64,000 bases of DNA from Hypomesus transpacificus (lineage: Eukaryota > Chordata > Actinopteri > Osmeriformes > Osmeridae): contig NC_061073.1 in assembly GCF_021917145.1 (NCBI RefSeq), forward strand, positions 3,189,673 to 3,253,672. Reading direction: 5' to 3'. A program made the position numbers and the translations under genes. Under the pieces are notes generated by a model that had not been told where the DNA came from, did not search any database, and worked only from the letters and a program-made list of their open reading frames with translations. Below, in pieces: positions 11,395-21,327 of the stretch. Positions within the stretch are counted from its first letter, which is position 1; every line of letters starts with the position of its first letter.

Positions 11395-11524
11395 TCTGGG
11401 GCCCATCCAGACATGCAGGACTAGGGTTCTAGAGAAGATGATGTGTCCTCTCTCTCTTTTCAACACCTAAACGAGGAGATCACCCAACACCTTCTTACCC
11501 CTCCCCCCTCCCCCCCATCCACCC

Positions 11525-11584
<60 letters not shown>

Positions 11585-11668
11585 ACTATCAATTTATCAA
11601 TCTTATTTTTCTGTCTGTCTATGCACCCCTACAACCATTATCCTTCAAACATACATTACAACATACAT

Positions 11669-11750
<82 letters not shown>

Positions 11751-12090
11751 CCCTCTATCTATTCATCCATCCAACCATTCATCCTACAAACACGCACGAC
11801 CCATCAAACCAATCCCCCCCCTCCCCCCCCCTTCCCCTGGGTGTTCTCCCGTAGAGACTCTCCAGAACATCCGAGACGTCCCATCAAGAACACATCCCTC
11901 AGCCCTGGAACTAACCTGCAGCACAGTCTCCTCCTCCACCAGCCCTCCAGACCTCACACACCTCCCTGATTGGCCTCAACATTACACAGAACTTCCACTC
12001 TGATTACCAACAGGGTGACAGCATAGCAACAGGATTTTTTCATGTATTTCCTTTAACATGCTCCGTGTAATAAATTTTGCATTTAAAAAA
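11395..12090 (+). other. Probable 3' UTR of copy A with CT microsatellites
   Basis: Two long CT runs (about 11529-11582 and 11671-11746) lie in a C/T-rich region after the stop codon. A polyadenylation signal aataaa occurs at about 12069-12074. The long CT-repeat reading frames here are simple-repeat translations and not genes. In unit B the same two CT runs are shorter. Confidence 0.6.
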
Positions 12091-12184
12091 TAACATGTAG
12101 GCAATTCATGTGTATGTGCCAGGTTTACAATCATGAATTCATGAAAACGTTTTGTTGCATTTAATTTCATGAACAAATACATTT

Positions 12185-13115
12185 CAGAATCAGAATCAGA
12201 AGGGATTTTATTCGTCATGAGTGTTTGCACAAACAAGGAACTTACTTTGGCAGGGAGGTGCATACATTTAACATATAGGAATATTGAAACTTAAATATGT
12301 GGACTAACTATACAAAAGGAGCAAAGTCTAGCTAATACTAAGGGGGGTCTAGGTAATACTAAGGGGAATAAGAAATAAAAATATAAGTAGCATAAAAATA
12401 TAAGTAGCAATTTACAATTTAACCTAAAAATACCCAAGCGGAAGGACTCCACAGTGTTGACTGGGGAGTCACACAGGGTTATGGTGTGAGTGGGGCTGTG
12501 TTCTTCCTGAAGTCCACAACCATCTCCACTGTCTTAAGAGTATTGAGCTCTAAGTTGTTCTGGCTACACCAGGTCACCAGGTTGTCAGCTTCCCACCTGT
12601 AGTCAGACTCGTACCCGTCAGAGATGAGCCCAATGAGGGTGGTGTCATCCGCAAACTTCAGGAGTTTGACAGACGGATGACTCGAGGTGCAGCTGTTGGT
12701 GTACAGGGAGAAGAGCAGAGGAGAAAGGACGCAGCCCTGAGCAGATCCGGTGCTGATGGACCGGGAGTCAGAGACTTGTGTTCCCAGCTTAATGCACTGC
12801 TTCCTGTCAGACAGGAAGTCTGTGATCCACCTGCAGGTGGAGTCGGGGACGTTCAGCTGGGAGAGCTTGTCCTGGAGCAGGGCGGGGATGATGGTGTTGA
12901 AGGCAGAGCTGAAGTCCACAAACAGGATCCTGGCGTAGGATGCTGGGGAGTCCAGATGCTGTAGGGTGAAGTGGAGGGCCATGTTAACGGCATCATCCAC
13001 CGACCTGTTGGCTCTGTAGGCAAACTGCAGTGTGTCCAGGAAGGGGTCTGTGATGGATTTGAGGTGTGCCAGCACAAGGCGCTCAAAAGACTTCTTTACC
13101 ACAGACTTCATTACA
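12185..13115 (-). pseudogene. LINE reverse transcriptase fragment, copy A
   Basis: Minus-strand frame with the FVDFSSAFNTIIP and KFADDTTLIGLI motifs (the latter carries the catalytic DD), preceded by FERLVLAHLK and followed by WCSQNNLELN, the order of a CR1/L2/Rex-type non-LTR reverse transcriptase. The frame is open through the palm domain but is cut after ESFRLG, where the remaining C-terminal part is missing. The plus-strand (cagaat)n at 12185 is the simple-repeat 3' tail of this minus-strand copy. Upstream of about 13115 the frame runs into unrelated sequence. It is a 5'-truncated, internally deleted insertion, also present in unit B. Confidence 0.8.
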
Positions 13116-13364
13116 TTACCATTTGCGTATAGCCTTAGCTTTTCTAGATAACCTCTCTCTGAAACAGGAAGAACTGCACCTGTGACTGAGGAGAGCCACA
13201 CTGACCTGGCGGAACATTTACATTCAAGCAAACACTCTACAAACACTCCACAAACACATTGTCGTTACTGTAAATAGTGTCTTCAGTGTGAGGGTGGTTG
13301 GGGGCAAGAAAGACAGATGACCCTGGAAGACAGAGAGATGTGCCGGGGAACACTACCTGGTCCA

Positions 13365-13730
13365 GGATGCTGTGTGGTGACTTCACTGTAAACACTGCCT
13401 GGTCCAGCATGCTGTCCTGTGACTTCACTGTAAACACTGCCTGGTCCAGCATGCTGTCTGGTGACTTCACTGCAAACACTGCCTGGTCCAGCATGCTGTC
13501 CTGTGACTTCACTGTAAACACTGCCTGGTCCAGCATGCTGTCCTGTGACTTCACTGTAAACACTGCCTGGTCCAGCATGCTGTCTGGTGACTTCACTGCA
13601 AACACTGCCTGGTCCAGCATGCTGTCCTGTGACTTCACTGTAAACACTGCCTGGTCCAGCATGCTGTCCTGTGACTTCACTGTAAACACTGCCTGGTCCA
13701 GCATGCTGTCTGGTGACTTCACTGTAAAGC
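13365..13730 (+). repeat. 42-bp minisatellite, copy A (about 8-9 units)
   Basis: Tandem 42-bp units beginning cactgcctggtccagcatgc and ending with the tgacttcactgtaaa segment. Variants alternate between tgtcctgtgac and tgtctggtgac. Because the unit is a multiple of three and lacks stops, both strands stay open for about 160 codons; this is a repeat artefact and not a gene. Unit B has about 15 units plus an inverted block. Confidence 0.9.
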
Positions 13731-13739
13731 CCTCGGTCA

Positions 13740-14985
13740 GCGTTTCAATGTGCCCTCTAAGAGAACAAACCGCTAAATGAAGGCCTTCATTTCTTTCACT
13801 GTGAGCCTATTTCTAACAGACACTAGTTATTTGAAGTAATCTGCAATTTTTGCATTGATCTGCAATTTTTGCACTATTGTACTGTACTCCACCTAGGTTA
13901 GAATAGGATATTGAGTTGTAATGGTGTTTATGTGCATTTAGGGTTAGTATAGTGCAGCTTCTAGGGATTCCCAAAGTGTGGTGCGCCTCTAGGGGGTGCG
14001 CGAGAGGAAAAATGTAATGGTGGTCTATTGGTGTAATATGAATTATTATATGGCAACGACAGTACAAGCTTTCTGATCGGCTAATGGGTCCTGCTAGCCG
14101 CGTATTGCCCTCCTCGCCCGTCTGACACGGATCCGGACCAATTATTTGTTTGTAAACATTCTGGATACGCGCGCAGCATGGTGGCAGAAAACGGGGTAAC
14201 TGTAGCCTTTATAAGGGCTAGTTACACGGATTATTCCAATAGTTAGATTTTAAAAGACCAAAAAGGTCGAGGAGGACAACCTTTTTGGGAGAAAGCTATT
14301 CCACATTGATCTGTCACATCAGAATTTTGATTTGGGGCACGGAATTCTTGAAATTTGAGTGAGAATGTCGCCCGGTAGACCGCATAGTCTTAGGCGGCAG
14401 CCATGTCTTCACGTCAAGACAAAGTTCATTTTTTTTTCAGTTTTACAGTCAGTCCTACATCAAAAAAAGTCGAGCAGGGCAGCTTTCAAGAGATCTGGGA
14501 ATTCTGCTTTTTGCCAGCTGGTCCAATTATTTTTGTGATTTGTGTAAAACTGGCAATCTGAGTGAGACTGCGTCCCCGTTACTGTACAGTAGTGTTTTGA
14601 CGTTAGCCTCAGTCAGACTCGGCTCGCTCACTGGCAGTCTGCACAATGTTGTTTGTCACTCCATTCTACACTTAGAACGTCAGGGAGGACTGCCTTTGGT
14701 AGATACAAGCCATCTGAAGATAGCCAGAATTTCGGATTTCTTCAACCAAACCTGTTTCATTCATCATTTGCCTGAGAAAGAGATCTCCGTTACTAGCTAG
14801 CCAGGCTAGTTTAGCCCGTTTCACTCCTCAGGCTATTTAAGGGTACATGTTAGCCAATGAACGCCAGCAAGATTGGCACGTGACTTGAGCATATTAATTG
14901 ATGTGTTCCTGTCAAATAAATATTTCTCTAGTTTCTCTCCCATGAGAGCCAGTTCAGAAACATGGTTCTTTCACCTGCACTGTTA
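13740..14985. other. Non-coding stretch of unit A, possible hAT remnant
   Basis: I see no convincing gene. The segment gattcccaaagtgtggtgcg (about 13967) resembles the end of a hAT element. In unit B a segment with repeated gggggtgcg at about 32890-32932 may be its other end, which would make most of this a non-autonomous hAT into which a LINE tail later inserted. An 86-codon frame at 14540-14800 is unsupported. Confidence 0.3.
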
Positions 14986-15368
14986 ACACTGGGTCAAATA
15001 CTTACTCTCCTGTCTGCAAGGCAAAGGACGTCAACAAACTGAGAAAACTCATAAGGAAAGCAGAGTCTGTGGTTGGCTCTAAGCTTGTCACCCTGGAGGA
15101 GGTGGTGGAGGACAGGATACTGACAAAACTGCTGGCAATCATGGACCATCCCTCTCACCCCCTCCACAAAACCCTGGACAAGCTAAGAAGCAGCTTCAGC
15201 CACAGACTCATTCAACCCCGCTGCTCTAAGGAACGATTCAGGAAATCGTTCCTCCCAACCGCAATAAGACTGTTCAACTCATCTACCTCTTTCAGAGCCA
15301 CCATCACAGAACTGCACTAAACCTGTCTACTTGCACTTTATTCTATTGTATTGTATTTTATTGTATTC
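14986..15368 (+). pseudogene. LINE ORF2 C-terminal fragment, copy A
   Basis: Plus-strand frame reading DVNKLRKLIRKAESVVGSKL, later MDHPSHPLHKTLDKLRSSFS, then a Cys/Arg-rich RLIQPRCSKERFRKSFLP. This is the domain that follows reverse transcriptase in CR1/L2/Rex-type LINEs. It is an independent 5'-truncated insertion on the strand opposite the 12.2-13.1 kb fragment. Its 3' tail (in unit B, an aataaa and tctatc repeats) is missing here because the transposon junction cuts in at about 15363-15368. Confidence 0.75.
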
Positions 15369-16175
15369 GTAAATGCAAGTACCATGATCCACAAATATTT
15401 CACGATTTACAAATGTGTTTTGCGATCCACAAAAACAAAATTCTAACTCGTGATTTGTAAGTTGGCATTTACATAAATGTGCTATGATTTGTACACATAG
15501 ATGTCCATTCGTAAATATATCGTTTGTAATTTCTTAAAATACTTAACATTTCGTGCGTGCATTTCTCATGGTCTGTCATTTGTAAATCTACAATTCGCGT
15601 GTGAAGTGTTGAATCTGCATTTGTGGATCGCCCAATACACGCGTGCAAATCCTTCTTCCTATGACGTAATTTTGAGACAATCTTTTCGGTCTTTTGCGAT
15701 CCACACACAAATGGCTTTCTGATTCACAAATGCAAGCCTCCCCCCCCCCCCCCCCCCCCCCCCCCTTCGACAGTGCCATCCTATCCGGTAGGTGGCAGTG
15801 TTGTCCTCTGCCTTGATGGTTGTACGCCAGCGCGTTCAAGGATTTTGCCGCCTTCAGGGCGCTTTCAGATTCTTAAAGCTATGGCTGGACAAGGATCGAC
15901 TCCTGATGGTGTGCCTTCGACAGTAAGTAAAAATCGCTTGAAAATGCCTTACTCGCTTAACAGCGAGATAGTAAGCCAGCTAGTTAGCTAATGAAATGTG
16001 TAACTTTGCTAAGAGAAGTGATTGTAATTGCTGGATTTGTGATAGTGATTGTAATTACATTACCTTACTACTTTGGTTTTTGTTAATTAGCTAGCTACTG
16101 TTAGCTGTACCAACATAAACAATGGAGCTAGTTAACTAACTAGCTTTCGACAGTGAAATGATAGGCGGCAGTGTT
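15363..16175 (+). repeat. Left TIR of copy 1
   Basis: Pairs with 24309-25154 in inverse orientation. The outer 350 bp contain many copies of gatccacaaa/tttgtggatc and atttacaaat-type motifs in both orientations, likely transposase-binding sites. A poly-C run (26 C at 15740-15765) follows, then the putative promoter, the ATG exon (15881-15922) and part of its intron. The TIR stops matching at about gcagtgtt (16175). The outermost 30 bp present in copy 2 are missing here. Confidence 0.85.
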
Positions 16176-19100
16176 CGATATAAGATAATGATTCCATATC
16201 TCTTTGTAACAACATTTTGAATGGGAATTTGTACCATATTTTAAATAACAGAACATGGTGGAGAACATGGCTCAGGCATTGTTGACTGCTCTGACTAGGG
16301 CAGCCAATACCTCTCATAGCCTTCCTCCAGCTCTACACCCCGGCATCCTCCCCAACTGCCCAACTACAACTAACGGTATCTGTCAGACCCCCACCACGCC
16401 CACCATGACTTCAAGTGTTAACCAGTCATTAAAGAGGTAAGACTGAAGATGGCAAACTTTAAGACAATATGGCCATCCAGTGGGAAACAACTACATTTCT
16501 GTTATAAATAAAAATGAGAGTTCCATTATTCTTGTAAATGCTATCTTGTTTGTCTCCTTTTGTAGGCAGTTTCCAAATATGTTTTTATCAAAAACAAACA
16601 AAAGAGGGAAAGGACGGTTTTCCAGCTCTCCCCGGTCTGTTCCTGTTAAAAACCTTGACCTCCAAATAAATGTAATGTCAGGACCCACCAATCGGACCCC
16701 CACAGGTTCTAAGGAGCTCGAGCTAGCCCAGACAGGGCTAGGAAAACGAATGGTGTCAGTGCCAGAGGACAGCAGCCATAAAGAGGTCTTAATTTGATTT
16801 TATATGTTGCTATGAAATAATAATGACATTTACGTAGGCCTCATTTGATATATTATTGATTTCACTGCCCCTTTGTCCATTGCAGAGGATGCCACTTAGA
16901 ACTCAACATCTTTATTGTGATTTTGATGTCTTTTTAGATAGTGTCACTGATAGAAGAGGAGTTTTTGAAACTCCGCCCCCTTGAAGGAAGGTGGATGTTT
17001 TTCAAGGCAACAGGTATTGTTCACAGAAACAAGATCTTTTTTGCACTGATGGTTAGCCCTTATGCTTACTGCTGGTGTGGCTGTTAGAGAGCAGTGTGAC
17101 ATTTTTTTCCACTATTGTTGTCATACTGACATCATTTTATGTTATGATTTAGGAGGCAGTGGCCAAAGGAAGCTCTCTATCGTCCCCATGGACACAGAAG
17201 GCTACTCTGTCCGGCAGCTTCGCACTGCATCAAACAATGGGAAAAATGTCCTCTTTTTGGTTCCTCTGCAAGAGGAGTTGGACACAGAGCCACTTCCTTA
17301 CAATGCAGCAGAATTTGCAAGGATGCCACAGGTGCCTTGCCTGACTTGCAATACAACCATGCCCCTGCAAATGTTGGCACTTCATGCCGAGAATTGCCAA
17401 CCAACAACAGAGGTGAGTTGTGTGATCTGTGATTGGATGTCATGTTGATAAGATGTTTCAATGTCAATTGCAATCACAATGTCAATTGGGCACAATCCAA
17501 CAGTGTTAATTGATCTTTACACTGTATTACGTATTATGTGCACTATTTAAACAATTACATTGTGTAACATGGCTCAACAACATTGCTAACAGGAGCAGAG
17601 TGGTGTGGCGGTCATAGAGGAGGAGAATGAGGAGGAGAATGATGCCATTGGCACTTCAGAGGAGCAAGGGGTAACTGTTGCCAAATTTACCTACTTGAAA
17701 CAAACTATGGAAAATGGCGATTAATGTACTTTGTTATAAATCTTTATCAATTTTTTTTATAATTGTTGTCATCAGTGTTTTCTGTTGTAAGTGATGTTGA
17801 ATATATGGTTTCCTATTTGTCAATATTGTCATCTGTACAGGTGTGCCCTATATGCCAAGAAGTATTTCCTACTTCAGTGCTCCCTCTTCATGCCAGTGTT
17901 TGTGCAGAAAGGTAAAACAACTTGTTAATTTTAATGCAGTATCACATGTGAAAGCATTTATTTTCCAGCTATAGCATAGGAAGTGTACAAACAGAAATGG
18001 CACATAAAACAATTGTGCTTGGTGAATAAAATGTGTTTTAAAGGTTTAAGGTTGTGAAAGGATTTTATGGTAAGCAATGTATGGTAACAAAAGAGGATCC
18101 AAGCTATTCTACACAATTACTGTGGTATTGACATGTGCCATAATGTTTTGTGTTATGTCCCTTTTGTTGTAAGATCCTTCTGCAACAACACAATTGTGGA
18201 GCCTGATATGGAGGTTCCAGGCCCTTCATCTGCAGATTCCTCTGTGGCTCGATCAGCCCTTCGTTTAACAACTTCTTTAGCAACAGGTAACAAAGCAAGA
18301 CTATTGTGATATAGGGAGACACTAAAGCTTTCTTGGACCTGATCAACTGCTCATACAATCATCATGTCAGCTAAATCCTTACATGAATCCAACATTTGTA
18401 TATCCTGTTTGGAAATGAAACTGTTCATGATCAGTGTAGTATAATTACACGCATTCCATCCTTGTCTCACAAAAAGCATGGAAAACAGCAGATACCCCCC
18501 TAGAAGCCATGCGGCTGTTTCTACAAGAACTGAGGCAAGGAGGAGAACACCAGCCATCTCTACTGCTGTCACTGGATGCCAGGGATGATGATGAGGAGCG
18601 GGACAGTGCCCTTGTTTCTTTTTACAAAGAAATGCGTCAAAAGAGCCAATGGACAGCACCTTTCAAGTGCCGCATTCTAGGTATTGTTTGATAGATGTAA
18701 CACATTAATTAAACATTCTATATGTTAAAGTGCAATCAGCATTAATACGTTTTTTTTTATGCACTGCCCATGGAAATCATGCCTATGTTGTATCAAATTT
18801 CTGTAATGACCCCATGATAGTTGTACAGTAAATCCAGCAACTTCAAATCACATATGAATTGGGACATTTCCCAAACTGTATGTGATGAGTTAGTACCATG
18901 GTCTTTAACTATATCTATTTCAGAATGACACATCTGTGTTTACATTTACTTTTATTTTAACCAGTATGTGGATGATTTTGAAGAGCAGAGTGACAAAATA
19001 TGAACATTTTGTTAGAGAAGGAAGTAAAATACTTGTCTCACATAAGTGTTTTTATTGCAGGGGATGCTGCAGTTGGTGTGGGGGTTGCTAGACATACCCT

Positions 19101-20945
19101 GTCATCAACCATTTCCAAATTAAAACATGGGTTTAAACTGAACTTGGGTTTGTACTTTTCACTAACATTTGGCATTTAGTGCTATTCAAACATAAACTAA
19201 TAGGCTGGAGCGAGATAGGGATACCAGTGTAAACACATTTCCTGACACTAAATTTCTCAAATGTGTTTCTTCAAACTGTCCTTATAGTACCTGTCATGTT
19301 CTTCAATTAACTTTGATTTGCTTGTGTATTTATCTGTAATGGTTCAGGAAATGCTGCAGTGACTACAATGTTTGAAGGACAAACAGACCACCTTGTGCCT
19401 GCCTTGTCCGCAGCCCTCATTGACAGTGACCTGTTCCTTATGGCTGGTAGGATGATTGGCCACTCCGCAATTCATGGCGGTCCTACTCTGTCAGGGCTTA
19501 GTCTGGCAGTGGTGGATTCCTTGAGATATGGCTCAAAGGAAACGGCCACATCATCGCTCTGCCTAGAGGACTGCTCAGATATAGACCACAGGGAAACCAT
19601 CGGTCTGGTGAGTAAAGAATAACTTCTGTCACAAGATCAGCGTCATTCATGTTTCATGTCCACAAACTGATGTGTATATTAATTTTACTCTGTTGAAGTT
19701 GCTGAAGGAAGAATTGGGTGAAGAAGAGTCTTCACGAGTAACCAACCTTTGTCTGGAGTGGTATTTCCCGGTGCCAACCAAGGAGACAAACAGACTACTA
19801 CTCTTCCAGCAGCTGCTTTCTCATGCTGTAATTTGTATTTCTCTGAAAAACCTTTTTTAAATATCTTAACCCATAAGCCATATTATAGTAATTCCTTGCG
19901 CTTTGCATCATTTATTAATCAAAATGAATGTAAAATTATCCAACTTGAATTTAAAAGTTAATATTTCACAGGTACTTGGCAGATCAAATGCTCAAATAAA
20001 GCAAATCAGAAAGGGGTTGAAGGACACTGGAATTTGGCCACTACTTGCCTGTCGACCAGATGTTGCTCCCCTATTGTTCCCCAGAGAGTCTGTTGTGAAA
20101 CTCACCTCCCAAGTAAGTTGACAAGTAACTACACTGCTCAAAAAAATTAAGGGAACACGTAATCATCACAGTACAACACCAAGTCAATTAAACTTCAGAG
20201 ACATCAATCTGTCCAGTTAGGAAGCATAAGCGATTGAATCAATGAAGCCTGACATTCTCCGGTGGGACCTGTGCTCACAGCCCAGCATCGTGCAGCTTGA
20301 TTGGCATTCGCCAGACAACACCAGGATTGGCTGGCAGGTCCGCCATTGGCACCCTTTCTCTTCTATTTAGTCCATTGAGACCCGATGACTTCAGTGTTCC
20401 CTTAATTGTTATGAGCAATGTATATGATTACTTCTTTATAAATGTTACATGGAATAATGTTTTTCCCCACTTGTCAGATGGTCCTAGAGTCCATCACATG
20501 GCCCCCATCGAAACAAACAGATGACAGTGACAACAGTGACAGTGAAATCTCAGATGGCAAAGTCAGCCTCATCTCTGGATTTCTTCGAACCTTCGTTGAA
20601 GAGGGTACAAGTTCTAAAACATATATCTAAATATACAAATATCTAGCAGACAATCATCAAATCATGTTCATAAATATAAATACCATATGTAATAATCTTT
20701 GTTGTATTGCTTTAGCATCCCCAGACATTTTGCGGCAGCTTCTGAAGTTCTGGGTCGGTTGGGAGGTGCCATCCAATACCCTCAAGTTAGAAATTGTGAA
20801 CTCATGTGGTCGTAACCACCTACCAACCTCGAGCACCTGCTATGAGCGTTTACGTATCTCTAATCACTACACCAGGTACTCCGCTCTAAAAGCGGATCTA
20901 ATTATATGTCTACAGTCTGTTGAGAGTGGGTTCGGCCTGGTGTAA
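15881..20945 (+). CDS. Transposon-encoded HECT ubiquitin ligase-like protein with C2HC zinc fingers, copy 1
   Basis: Fifteen exons, all with GT-AG borders and matching phases, give 740 residues: 15881-15922, 16252-16436, 16566-16785, 16938-17013, 17153-17412, 17593-17670, 17841-17911, 18174-18286, 18477-18680, 19061-19147, 19348-19607, 19699-19827, 19972-20112, 20478-20604, 20716-20945. Two C-x2-C-x11-H-x3-C fingers (C237/C240/H252/C256 and C289/C292/H304/C308) resemble Rad18-type UBZ4 ubiquitin-binding fingers. From about residue 350 to the end is a HECT-type domain with RMIGHSAIHGG and the C-lobe LPTSSTCYERL. The Cys (706) lies 35 residues from the C-terminus and GFGLV supplies the conserved Phe at -4. 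Expected activity is ubiquitin transfer through a Cys thioester. Fish proteins of this kind are often annotated as G2E3-like. The first exon lies in the TIR. Confidence 0.85.
20132..20420. mobile_element. 289-bp Tc1/mariner-type MITE in HECT-gene intron 13, copy 1
   Basis: Termini cactgctcaaaaaaattaag and the inverse cttaattgttatgagcaatg, flanked by TA (20130-20131 and 20421-20422). The terminal sequence is that of a Tc1-like family widespread in fish. No coding capacity remains. It sits in the intron between exons 13 and 14 and leaves the splice sites intact. The same insertion is in copy 2, so it predates the split of the two transposon copies. Confidence 0.8.
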
Positions 20946-21327
20946 TAAGGTGAACAACTTAAAAAAACATTTTATTTTGCTTGTGACACTTTGAAAAGAA
21001 TGCAGAATGAAGAATGGCCTTCTCTGCTGCGCTTGCGTAACACAACATAGCTAGCACATACTGAGTAAGTGATGGTCAGTTGTTCTATTTTGGAGTATTT
21101 ATTTTTTGACTAATCACCCTACGTTATACTTTTCAACACACCTCAATACAGAAAGAAATCAAGGTACTGTGGATTACATTTCTGACCAAAAAAAAAAATC
21201 ATTTGTGAGGGTTTCTGAACTTGGGTTACGTGTTCTGTTTTTGTGTTGAAAACTTGAAAGAAAAATAAATATCTGATCAACCAATTTTTTTTTTGAGGAT
21301 TTCTATTTTTCACATGAAAGTAGCATC

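Noticed and set aside
10756-11466. 236-codon minus-strand frame opposite the unnamed gene (also 27699-28409)
   Set aside because: Shadow of the GC-rich coding exon; the plus strand has coherent splice sites and start.
11443-12003. 186-codon and overlapping frames over CT repeats (also 28386-28883)
   Set aside because: Long Ser-Leu runs are translations of (ct)n microsatellites in the probable 3' UTR.
13237-13780. Open frames of 160 codons on both strands (also 245 codons in unit B)
   Set aside because: The 42-bp minisatellite unit is a multiple of three without stops, so openness is an artefact of the repeat.
12185-15368. A single LINE with a 5' inversion (twin priming) spanning both LINE fragments
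   Set aside because: Each fragment has its own distinct 3' tail, (cagaat)n versus (tctatc)n, so they are separate insertions of different LINEs.
15501-15722. Conserved 73-codon frame repeated in all TIR copies
   Set aside because: Lies in the subterminal motif array and overlaps opposite-strand frames. Conservation reflects the recent identity of the TIRs.
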